This document shows positions 1 through 6,425 of a DNA stretch of 9,314 nt, one piece after another. This stretch comes from an uncultured bacterium (GTDB lineage: Bacteria; Cyanobacteriota; Vampirovibrionia; Gastranaerophilales; Gastranaerophilaceae): NCBI GenBank assembly GCA_949288685.1, contig CASELB010000178.1, forward strand, positions 1 to 9,314. The letters are read 5' to 3'. Every line of letters starts with the position of its first letter. Position 1 is the first letter of the stretch. The notes under the pieces were generated by a model. The model made no database searches. It was not told the DNA's origin and saw nothing but the letters and a program-made list of their open reading frames with translations. The position numbers were made by a program, and so were the translations under genes.

Positions 1-80
1 ACCCGGCTGGACAAAATTGAAATAATAGAAAATATCACAATCACTAACGCAGCAGGATAAAATATTAATGCTGTTGTCAT
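1..80 (-). CDS. nuoJ: NADH-quinone oxidoreductase subunit J, N-terminal fragment
   Basis: Only the first 26 codons are in the window; the gene continues past the left edge. The translation begins MTTALIFYPAALVIVIFSII, a hydrophobic first helix of the kind NuoJ/NdhG starts with. NuoJ is a membrane-arm subunit of complex I, contributing to the proton path next to NuoK and NuoA. The ATG at 80-78 overlaps the nuoI stop in an ATGA, and a strong GGAGG lies 7 nt upstream inside the end of nuoI, which supports the start. Identity rests mainly on gene order (H-I-J is the standard order) plus the hydrophobic N-terminus; the fragment is too short to prove it alone. Confidence 0.82.
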   Translation of the reverse strand, partial: MTTALIFYPAALVIVIFSIISILSSR

Positions 81-472
81 TTGTTATCCTCCTTGCTTTT
101 ATTACTGTCATTTACAAGTTCAACCTGTAATTCTTCTTCAAACGCTGTCGCAAGTTCAAATTTTTTACCCAGCTTAATTGCACTGACCGGACAATAATAC
201 TGGCAATTTCCACAAAACATACACTTACGAAGATTTATTTTATATGAAGTAACATTTTTCCCTTCGTTTTCTATAGTAATTGCATCACAAGGACACACCT
301 TCCTGCAAATTCCACACCCGATACAACCATTTAGAGTATGTCCTCCTCTGAACTTCTCCGGCACCACCGGGCGCTCTTCCGGATATTGAAGAGTTACTGA
401 TTTTTTAAACAAATGCTTAAAAACTATAAATACACCTTCCAGAAGTGCTTTTATCTGTTTTAAAAATTTCAT
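77..472 (-). CDS. nuoI: NADH-quinone oxidoreductase subunit I (two 4Fe-4S ferredoxin-like subunit)
   Basis: The 131-residue protein carries two ferredoxin-type motifs: Cys 50, 53, 56, 60 (CIGCGICRKVCP) and Cys 84, 87, 90, 94 (CMFCGNCQYYCP). These bind the two 4Fe-4S clusters (N6a/N6b) that pass electrons to NuoB in the complex I connecting arm. Residues 1-25 form the amphipathic, Lys-rich N-terminal segment that sits on the membrane. An in-frame ATG 12 codons upstream (508) would overlap nuoH by 40 bp. I chose the ATG at 472 because it forms an ATGA with the nuoH stop and has GGAGGT about 8 nt upstream. The protein is shorter than E. coli NuoI (about 180 residues), with an acidic/lysine tail in place of the usual C-terminal extension. 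All eight cluster cysteines are present, so it should be functional. Confidence 0.95.
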   Translation of the reverse strand: MKFLKQIKALLEGVFIVFKHLFKKSVTLQYPEERPVVPEKFRGGHTLNGCIGCGICRKVCPCDAITIENEGKNVTSYKINLRKCMFCGNCQYYCPVSAIKLGKKFELATAFEEELQVELVNDSNKSKEDNK

Positions 473-1566
473 CCCGCAGCACCTCCGATAAATTTTATAA
501 GCATACAAATAAACAGATTAACTATTGATAAAGGAAGTAAAATCGTCCAGGATAACTTAAGTAATTTATGCGATTGCAACCGCGGATAAGTTGCCCGGAT
601 AAGAATAAACAAAAACAAAATAATAAAAGTTTTAAAAAGGAACCAGAATGTTTGCTCAAAGTACACAAGTATATTCGCTGTAATAGAATCGCCCCATAAT
701 ATATTTGATAAATAACCGCCAAAAGGTGACAAATATCCGCCCAAGAAAAGAACAACAATAAATGCCGCATTTGCAAACATCATAGAGTATTCTGTAATAT
801 AAAATAAAGCAAACCGCATTCCTGAATATTCCGTACTATAACCTGCAACCAGTTCACTTTCCGCTTCCGGCAAATCAAAAGGACATCTGTTAAGTTCTGC
901 AATAACAGATATAAAAACAACAACAAAGCCTATAAATGACGGAATAATAAACCATTTTGCCGGTCCATATACAGAATACTGTGAAAGAGTTATCTGAGAC
1001 AAATTGAGAGACGAAGATAGTACGACTACCCCGAGCAGAGAAAATGCTATAGGGAGTTCATAACTTATTGCCTGTGCAATTGCCCTTACGCAACCTATTA
1101 TTGAATACTTACTGTTACTTGCAAATCCGCCTAAAAATATACCCAGGACAGGCATGAACGCCAAAAAGATATAAAATATAAGATTTGCAGGTGTAGACAT
1201 TAAATTAAACTCTGCATTGTAAGGTAAAATTCCCCATACAAGCATAACCGGAATAAATGCAATAACAGGAGCAAGTGTAAATAAAAATTTATCAGCACCT
1301 GAGGGAGTAATATTCTCCTTGCATAAAAGTTTAAATGCGTCAGCTACAGTTTGTAAAAGCCCCCAGTAACCTACACGGTTAGGACCTTTTCTTTGGGTAA
1401 CAAATCCCAGAATTTTACGTTCTGCAAGAACAAGAAAAAGAACCATAACAAGCAGACCGATTGCAACAATACAGAACGGCAGCAACGGAAATATAATTAA
1501 TGCAAGACCTTCCGGGAAATTATATTTAGCCAGCAATTCAATAAATGCGCAGTACAAATAATTCAT
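469..1566 (-). CDS. nuoH: NADH-quinone oxidoreductase subunit H
   Basis: NuoH/NdhA is the membrane subunit that joins the peripheral arm to the proton-pumping arm and forms part of the quinone chamber and the E-channel. The 365-residue product has about eight hydrophobic helices. It carries the family signatures AERKILGFVTQRKGPNRVG (48-66), the acidic segment AELNRCPFDLPEAESELVAG (223-242) followed by YSTEYSG, and RATYPR near residue 324. The acidic residues of the second motif are those thought to relay quinone reduction to the pumps. Length is slightly above the E. coli protein (325). The ATG overlaps the nuoD stop as ATGA and is preceded by GGAGGT 6 nt upstream within the last codons of nuoD. 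In many bacteria nuoE, nuoF and nuoG lie between nuoD and nuoH; here nothing does. Confidence 0.97.
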   Translation of the reverse strand: MNYLYCAFIELLAKYNFPEGLALIIFPLLPFCIVAIGLLVMVLFLVLAERKILGFVTQRKGPNRVGYWGLLQTVADAFKLLCKENITPSGADKFLFTLAPVIAFIPVMLVWGILPYNAEFNLMSTPANLIFYIFLAFMPVLGIFLGGFASNSKYSIIGCVRAIAQAISYELPIAFSLLGVVVLSSSLNLSQITLSQYSVYGPAKWFIIPSFIGFVVVFISVIAELNRCPFDLPEAESELVAGYSTEYSGMRFALFYITEYSMMFANAAFIVVLFLGGYLSPFGGYLSNILWGDSITANILVYFEQTFWFLFKTFIILFLFILIRATYPRLQSHKLLKLSWTILLPLSIVNLFICMLIKFIGGAAG

Positions 1567-2648
1567 CGGTCAACCTCCGGCAGCATAACATCCAGTGATC
1601 CATATATAGACATAATGTCGGAAATCATATTCCCGATAAGTAATTTAGGCAAAATTTGCACAGCATAAAAAGAGCCGGTTCTCCATTTTACCCTGTACGG
1701 ATTAGCTGAACCGTCCGACTTTACGCAACAAGTTGTAAGCCCGCGCGGAGTTTCAACATCCGCATACGCCTCTCCTGCTTCCGGTGTTATATTAACAGGA
1801 TTAAGCCCAATGTTAACATCGCCCGGCTTGCATAAAAGCAAATCAACTGCTTGATTAATAATATTAGCGGATTCTCTTATTTCTTCCAGACGGACTTTAT
1901 AACGCGAATAACAATCCCCGTCTTCGGCTTTAGCAATTTTATATTCAAAATTTTTATACAATCCTGACTGTGTGCGGAAATCAAGATGTGAATTTGATGC
2001 CCGTAAATTAGGACCCGTAATCGAATAGGCAAGTGCTTCCCCTCGTTCCAAAATTCCGACATTCTTAGTTCTTGATATAAATATGGGATTATCTGTTAAC
2101 AATTTTTCATAGTCTTCAAGTTTTTCAACTACAGTTGTAATTATGGGTCGGATTTCTTCTATATATTCAATATCCTGTCTTACGCCGCCAAAAACAAAAT
2201 AATTATACATTAACCTCTGACCTGAAATTTTTTCAAAATAATTGAGTATAAGCTCCCTTTCCCTGAATGTATAAAAGAACGGAGAAACAGCACCGAGATC
2301 TAAAAGATATGTTCCCAGCCAGAGTAAATGAGACGCAATGCGGTTCAGCTCCATAAGCAAAACTCTTATTATTGACGCTCTTTCAGGGACTTCAATTTTT
2401 AAAAGTTTTTCAACCGCAGATACATAAGCAAATGAGTTAAAAAATCCGCTTACATAATCGACTCTATCTACAGTCGGCAGGTATTGCAGGTATGTCATCC
2501 CCTCAGCCATTTTTTCCATCCCACGGTGCAAGTACCCGATAACCGGTTCACACCCTAAAATTTTTTCGCCGTCAACATCAAGAATAAGTCTTAAGACTCC
2601 ATGCGTAGAAGGGTGCTGCGGTCCGAGATTAAGTTTCATTTTACTCAT
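1563..2648 (-). CDS. nuoD: NADH-quinone oxidoreductase subunit D (49-kDa, quinone site)
   Basis: NuoD forms, with NuoB, the quinone-reduction cavity of complex I. The 361-residue product opens with MSKMKLNLGPQHPSTHGVLR. The GPQHPSTHG loop carries the conserved quinone-site histidine. It is followed by GYLHRGMEKMAEG and TYLQYLPTVDRVDYVSG, whose DRVDY holds the conserved quinone-site tyrosine, and ends in the usual SLDVMLPEVDR. Several in-frame ATGs exist upstream (2678, 2669, 2666) and one downstream (2639). I prefer 2648: it gives an 8-bp overlap with nuoBC, starts three codons before the conserved MKLNLGPQH block, and has AAAGG about 10 nt upstream. The exact start is uncertain by a few codons. 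It is a separate gene here, not fused to NuoC as in E. coli. Confidence 0.96.
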   Translation of the reverse strand: MSKMKLNLGPQHPSTHGVLRLILDVDGEKILGCEPVIGYLHRGMEKMAEGMTYLQYLPTVDRVDYVSGFFNSFAYVSAVEKLLKIEVPERASIIRVLLMELNRIASHLLWLGTYLLDLGAVSPFFYTFRERELILNYFEKISGQRLMYNYFVFGGVRQDIEYIEEIRPIITTVVEKLEDYEKLLTDNPIFISRTKNVGILERGEALAYSITGPNLRASNSHLDFRTQSGLYKNFEYKIAKAEDGDCYSRYKVRLEEIRESANIINQAVDLLLCKPGDVNIGLNPVNITPEAGEAYADVETPRGLTTCCVKSDGSANPYRVKWRTGSFYAVQILPKLLIGNMISDIMSIYGSLDVMLPEVDR

Positions 2649-3618
2649 TCCAGACCAGCCTTTCATCATGTTGTACATAATCCTTTTTTAGCGGATATCC
2701 TTCCCAGCTTTTTGGATTTAACAACCTTTTTAGGTTATGATTTCCTTTAAATACTACTCCAAACAAATCGTAAATTTCGCACTCATCAAAATACGCACTT
2801 GGAAATATATCAATAACTGATTCGGCTTCGTTTTTTACATATATTTTATGTTCAAAGAAACGGCTCTGAAAAGTTGAATAAAGTCTGTAATTAAGCTCAA
2901 TACAATCTTTCCAATCGGTCGCAATAATTGAGGTTAAAATATTGAACCCTGAGGCTTTTAAATTCGCAAGATTATTTAACAGCTCACTTTCATAGTCAAC
3001 AATATAACCTGTTGTCTGATTTTTAGTTGAGTCTTTACACTCAAAATCCAGTGAATAGTCAAGATAACAACCTTCCGTTTTTACAATTTTCAAATCAGGA
3101 GCTTTGACTAATATTTCAGCCTTCTCAGATAAGTTTGAACGATGTGAATTCACAAATTCTTTTCTCGTAGTGATACTCTCCGTTTTTATTTTTCGCTGCA
3201 ATTTTCTTATTGCATCCAATAGTGCTTCAGGACGCGGAGGACACATAGGCAGATAAATATCAACAGGAATAATTTTATCAATACCGTTAACTACAGAGTA
3301 TGTATTATTGCAAAACATCCCTCCGCCGCAAGCACAAGACCCCATTGCAATAACATATTTAGGCTCTGCCATCTGCTGATACAATCTTAATAAAACAGGT
3401 GCCATTTTGTGTGTAATAGTTCCTGCGCATATCAGTAAATCAGCCTGCCTTGGAGAATTTCTAAAAACTTCTGAGCCAAAACGTGCTATATCATTGTTAC
3501 TTGCTGTTGTTTGCATCAATTCTATTCCGCAGCAGGAAGTAGCAAAGGTAAATGGCCAGAGCGAATTTGCTCTGCTCCAATTCAAGATATAATCAATTGT
3601 TGTAACAATTAAATTCAT
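2641..3618 (-). CDS. nuoBC: Fused NADH-quinone oxidoreductase subunits B and C
   Basis: One uninterrupted 325-codon frame encodes two complex I connecting-module subunits. Residues 1-147 are NuoB, with tandem Cys29-Cys30 (TSCCGIELM), Cys95 (MGSCACGGGMF) and Cys126 (YLPMCPPRPEALL). These match the four ligands of cluster N2, the last cluster before quinone. Residues about 148-204 are a variable, charged linker. Residues about 205-325 are NuoC, ending in IYDLFGVVFKG, LKRLLNPKSWEGYPLKKDY and a short tail. The interval from Cys95 to Cys126 is two residues longer than in typical NuoB and matches the spacing I recall for cyanobacterial NdhK. Extra cysteines (97, 103) flank the ligand. The ATG forms ATGA with the nuoA stop, with GAGGT 5 nt upstream. 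In NuoC the usual GHP is GNH and ERE is DECE, so it is somewhat divergent. Confidence 0.95.
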   Translation of the reverse strand: MNLIVTTIDYILNWSRANSLWPFTFATSCCGIELMQTTASNNDIARFGSEVFRNSPRQADLLICAGTITHKMAPVLLRLYQQMAEPKYVIAMGSCACGGGMFCNNTYSVVNGIDKIIPVDIYLPMCPPRPEALLDAIRKLQRKIKTESITTRKEFVNSHRSNLSEKAEILVKAPDLKIVKTEGCYLDYSLDFECKDSTKNQTTGYIVDYESELLNNLANLKASGFNILTSIIATDWKDCIELNYRLYSTFQSRFFEHKIYVKNEAESVIDIFPSAYFDECEIYDLFGVVFKGNHNLKRLLNPKSWEGYPLKKDYVQHDERLVWNE

Positions 3619-3968
3619 CTAAACCTCAATACATTCTTTTGGATTATATATACCAGAGCAAGAACAAGAATAAATATAAAAAACAACCCTTCAACAACAG
3701 CAAGTACACCAAGCTGAGAAAAATTTTTAGCAAACGGGAAAAGAAATATTGTTTCCACATCAAATATCAAAAACAGTATTGCATAGTTAAAAAACCTTAT
3801 ATCATATTTTGCTCTGGCATCGCAAAACAAATTAACACCGCACTCATACGGAGTATTTTTTATACTGTCTTTCTTCTTATACTGACATAAGAAACCTGCA
3901 ACAACCATCAGCACCGCAAACAGTGTTGATAAGACAAGGAAAACCAGAATAAAATACAGCTCTTTCAA
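3615..3968 (-). CDS. nuoA: NADH-quinone oxidoreductase subunit A
   Basis: NuoA is a small membrane subunit at the junction of the peripheral and membrane arms of complex I. The 117-residue product has three predicted membrane helices (about 4-27, 58-80, 85-109). It also has the signature loop PYECG (40-44) between helices 1 and 2, which lies near the quinone entrance, and the signature FLIFDVETIFLFPFA (66-80). Length is normal for the family. The start codon is TTG (3968-3966): no ATG is available in frame before the first helix, and AAAGGGG lies 5 nt upstream. It is the first gene of the operon; its stop overlaps the nuoBC start as ATGA. The TTG start may tune expression of the lead gene. 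Confidence 0.95.
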   Translation of the reverse strand: MKELYFILVFLVLSTLFAVLMVVAGFLCQYKKKDSIKNTPYECGVNLFCDARAKYDIRFFNYAILFLIFDVETIFLFPFAKNFSQLGVLAVVEGLFFIFILVLALVYIIQKNVLRFR

Positions 3969-4218
3969 ATATGCCCCTTTATTATTTTCGTCTCTAATCC
4001 TATATCACATAATCCACATATAATAATTATATTTTACAGTAAAATTCAAATGGATTAAAGTGTATATTTAAAATTATTAAGAAATTAAGTAATATTCTAC
4101 CCCCCGGGCATATTGTATATATATTAATTGTAAATTTATGTAACAATTTAAATATTTTTTTTAGCAAAAGAGCAATTTAATTTTTGAGTATTCTTTATAC
4201 ACTGGTAAAGGAGTATTT
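3969..4218. other. Divergent intergenic region between nuoA and the coiled-coil gene
   Basis: These 250 bases separate nuoA (minus) from the plus-strand gene at 4219 and must hold promoters for both. Besides the putative nuoA promoter it contains a GC island (CCCCCCGGG, 4100-4108) in otherwise almost pure A/T sequence, and a 6-bp dyad AATTGT-N11-ACAATT (4126-4131 / 4143-4148) that could be an operator. I could not assign a convincing promoter to the plus-strand gene. No small gene or RNA structure was recognised. Confidence 0.6.
4020..4049 (-). promoter_or_regulatory. Putative sigma-70-type promoter for the nuo operon
   Basis: On the minus strand TTGAAT (4049-4044) and TATTAT (4025-4020) are separated by 18 nt. 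They match the -35 and -10 consensus at 4/6 and 5/6 positions. Transcription would begin near 4013 and leave a leader of about 45 nt before the nuoA TTG. The region is very AT-rich, so chance matches are common; a TATAAT also occurs at 4031-4026 but without a good -35 partner. Confidence 0.4.
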
Positions 4219-5088
4219 ATGTCAGTACCTTCTATTAACCCAATATCTTTAAATTACATTCCTGCTTTAAAACAGAAGCCGTCCGATACTAATATCAATA
4301 AAGATAAAAAAAATAATTCCGCTCTATTATATGCGTCTCTGGCAGCACTTGCAGCCGCCGGCAGCACTGCAGGGATTGTTTATTTTGTAAAAAAAGGTAA
4401 GTTCACAGATTTTCACACATTATTAAAAAATAATAACCTAAAACTTGAAAAAGGTTCAGGAATATTAAAAAATAATGAGGGTGAAAACTTTACAGGTATT
4501 CTTGAATATAATACAAAAGGCGGAAAATATTTAAGAAAATATGAAAACGGACAGCTTGTATTATCAGGGAAAAATATTGATAAAACCGGTGTACCGATTA
4601 ATGACAAAGTTGACTATTATAAAATTGAATATAAAACGGAAAACGGTCGGCTACGTGAATTAAACTCAGAAAAACGAGCAGACGGTAACTGTTCATACAA
4701 TTCAAAAAATATATTAACACGCAAAGAAAAACATATTAAATTAGCAGCTGAACTTGCTGCACTGGAAGAAAAAAGTACTAAATTAGTAAATGAAATTAAA
4801 GAACTTAATGAACAAATAAATTCTCTTAATATAAAAAAGAAGAAATGTGAAGAAATATACAACAGACTCCTTAGCGAATATGGTACATCTATACAAATAA
4901 AAGATTTACCGGCAGAAAAAAGAAAAGGTTTCCTCTATCTAATACAGGAATATAAAAATGTTATTGAAGAAGTTAAAATCCATAAGGCAAAACGAGCTCA
5001 AATCAATAAAAATTTGGATGCAATACTAAAAGAACTTTCAGTAAAAAATGCAGAATTGCAAAAACTAATCGTACAAAATAAAAAATAA
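4219..5088 (+). CDS. Hypothetical single-helix membrane protein with C-terminal coiled coil
   Basis: I do not recognise this 289-residue protein. Residues 1-33 are polar, with a Pro/Asn/Ile-rich start and a Lys-rich patch before the membrane. Residues 34-57 form one Ala/Gly-rich hydrophobic helix, followed at once by KKGK. There is no cleavable signal peptide. Residues about 78-150 have a repeated pattern of short glycine-turn strands (GILKNN, FTGILEYN, YENGQLVLSG, TENGRL), weakly like MORN_2/YwqK repeats. Residues about 168-222 and 238-288 are Lys/Glu/Leu-rich heptads typical of a coiled coil. The start is supported by AAAGGAG 5 nt upstream. It is a single-gene unit transcribed away from nuo and towards nusA, ending at a strong hairpin. 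A short N-terminal tail plus one Ala-rich helix is a layout I associate with Gastranaerophilales proteins, but that is recollection, not a search result. A scaffold or envelope role is possible but unproven. Confidence 0.85.
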   Translation: MSVPSINPISLNYIPALKQKPSDTNINKDKKNNSALLYASLAALAAAGSTAGIVYFVKKGKFTDFHTLLKNNNLKLEKGSGILKNNEGENFTGILEYNTKGGKYLRKYENGQLVLSGKNIDKTGVPINDKVDYYKIEYKTENGRLRELNSEKRADGNCSYNSKNILTRKEKHIKLAAELAALEEKSTKLVNEIKELNEQINSLNIKKKKCEEIYNRLLSEYGTSIQIKDLPAEKRKGFLYLIQEYKNVIEEVKIHKAKRAQINKNLDAILKELSVKNAELQKLIVQNKK

Positions 5089-5094
5089 AAAATA

Positions 5095-5124
5095 AAATAG
5101 CGGTGTCATATAACACCGCTATTT
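5095..5124. terminator. Bidirectional intrinsic terminator between convergent genes
   Basis: A perfect 12-bp inverted repeat (AAATAGCGGTGT / ACACCGCTATTT) with a 6-nt loop lies 6 nt after the plus-strand gene and 15 nt after nusA. On the minus strand the stem is followed by a long T-rich run (complement of the A-tract at 5074-5094). On the plus strand seven Ts follow at 5131-5137. It can therefore terminate both convergent transcripts, more strongly in the nusA direction. Confidence 0.9.
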
Positions 5125-5139
5125 ATTCTCTTTTTTTAA

Positions 5140-6393
5140 TTATTCTTCAACAGCTTCTTCGGTTTCAGATTCAGCAGTTTCCTCAGCCGCAAAATCTTCT
5201 TCATCAATTTCCTGCTGATTCATTTCTTCTTCAATTTCTTGCTGTAATTCATCATCATCTGCTGTTTGTTCTTCGTAATCAGCATCAGCTTGTTCATCAT
5301 ACTTATATACAGTAGATTGAGCTTCCGCTTCTTCGCGTTCCATTTGAGAAACACTCTTAATATCAATTTTCCAGCCGGTCAACTTATGAGCAAGTCTTAC
5401 ATTCTGCCCTTCACGTCCGATTGCTAATGAAAGTTGATCATCCGGAACAACAACAAGTGCATCTTTTGTATCCTCATCATCTGTCATAATATCAACGGAC
5501 ACAACACGCGCGGGAGAAATAGCGTTAACAATATATTCAACCGGATCCGGCGACCATCTTACAATATCAATTTTTTCGTTCTTAAGTTCACTCACTATTG
5601 TTTGAATTCTGCTGCCGCGCGGACCTATACAAGCACCGACACTGTCAACTTCCGGATCATTTGACCAAACTGCCAGTTTTGTTCTGTAACCTGCTTCTCT
5701 TGCTATTGATTTAATTTCAACAATACCGTCTTCAATTTCAGGAACTTCTAAGTCAAATAATTCCCTTACAATTTCAGCATGTGCATGTGAAACAATTACC
5801 TGCGGAAGTCTGTTTGTTTCTTTTACATTTAAAACAAATACTCTTATTCTGTTACCCGGTTTATAATATTCTCGCGGTATTTGTTCACGTTGAGGCATAA
5901 TAGCATCAGTTTTTCCTATATTAACAATTACATTTCTGTTCTCTACACGTTGAATAATACCGGTAACAAGTGTACCTTTCTTTTCAAGAAATTCATTAAG
6001 AATATTATTTCGTTCAGCATCTCTGATACGTTGAGTTATAACTTGCTTTGCAGTCTGGGCAGCAATTCTGCCAAACTGTTCCGGTGTAACTTCTATTTTT
6101 ACTTCATCATCCAGTTCAACATCTTCATCAATATCTTTTGCATCTTTCAAAGAAATTTGTGTTTCAGGATCTTCAACTTCATTAACAACCAGCTTCGTTG
6201 AAAATACACCGATTTCACCAGCTTGTTCATCAAGGATTGCCTCAATATTAGTTGCTTCTTTAACATGCATATGTCTTTTATATGCTGCGACCATAGCATC
6301 ACACAATGAAGCAATTAATACTTCTTTTGAGATACCTCTTTCTCTTTCAAGCTCTTCACAAGCCTCAAATAATGCTGTTCCTATTTTTATCAT
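5140..6393 (-). CDS. nusA: Transcription termination/antitermination factor NusA
   Basis: NusA binds RNA polymerase and nascent RNA, promoting pausing and intrinsic termination. The 417-residue product has the N-terminal polymerase-binding domain (about 1-125), an S1 domain (about 137-200, GIIQRVENRNVIVNIGKTDA), KH1 with its GPRG loop (257-260, CIGPRGSRIQTIVSEL), and KH2 with GREG (326-329, LAIGREGQNVRLAHKLTGWK). The last 65 residues are a strongly acidic, low-complexity tail rich in Glu, Asp and Gln; the AR1/AR2 repeats of E. coli NusA are absent. An in-frame ATG 6 codons upstream (6411) lacks a ribosome binding site, whereas the ATG at 6393 has AGAAAGG 6 nt upstream, so I chose 6393. It follows rimP by 32 nt in the classic rimP-nusA order. 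No ylxR or infB follows: the operon stops at the hairpin at 5095-5124. Confidence 0.95.
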   Translation of the reverse strand: MIKIGTALFEACEELERERGISKEVLIASLCDAMVAAYKRHMHVKEATNIEAILDEQAGEIGVFSTKLVVNEVEDPETQISLKDAKDIDEDVELDDEVKIEVTPEQFGRIAAQTAKQVITQRIRDAERNNILNEFLEKKGTLVTGIIQRVENRNVIVNIGKTDAIMPQREQIPREYYKPGNRIRVFVLNVKETNRLPQVIVSHAHAEIVRELFDLEVPEIEDGIVEIKSIAREAGYRTKLAVWSNDPEVDSVGACIGPRGSRIQTIVSELKNEKIDIVRWSPDPVEYIVNAISPARVVSVDIMTDDEDTKDALVVVPDDQLSLAIGREGQNVRLAHKLTGWKIDIKSVSQMEREEAEAQSTVYKYDEQADADYEEQTADDDELQQEIEEEMNQQEIDEEDFAAEETAESETEEAVEE

Positions 6394-6425
6394 TTCATAC
6401 CTTTCTGCCATTCGGCTTTAGTGTT

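Noticed and set aside
473..508. Longer nuoI with 12 extra N-terminal codons (start at 508)
   Set aside because: It would overlap nuoH by 40 bp; the ATG at 472 forms the same ATGA junction as the rest of the operon and has a good GGAGGT ahead of it.
3639..3890. Plus-strand open frame opposite nuoA
   Set aside because: It is antisense to the conserved nuoA gene, Lys/Tyr-rich by composition only, with no family resemblance.
4128..4201. Promoter for the plus-strand coiled-coil gene (TTGTAA, or TATACA near 4196)
   Set aside because: TTGTAA has no good -10 at 16-18 nt, and TATACA would start transcription inside the ribosome binding site.
5103..5315. Plus-strand Gln/Leu/His-rich frame running over the end of nusA
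   Set aside because: It is the reverse reading of the repetitive Glu/Asp codons of the NusA tail and starts inside the terminator hairpin.
5881..6201. Plus-strand open frame of about 106 codons opposite nusA
   Set aside because: It is fully antisense to a conserved part of nusA and its translation is a Phe/Asn/Ile-rich product of AT-rich antisense sequence with no recognisable motif.
6394..6411. NusA start six codons upstream
   Set aside because: No ribosome binding site precedes 6411, while AGAAAGG sits 6 nt before 6393. It is not excluded; the difference is only six residues.
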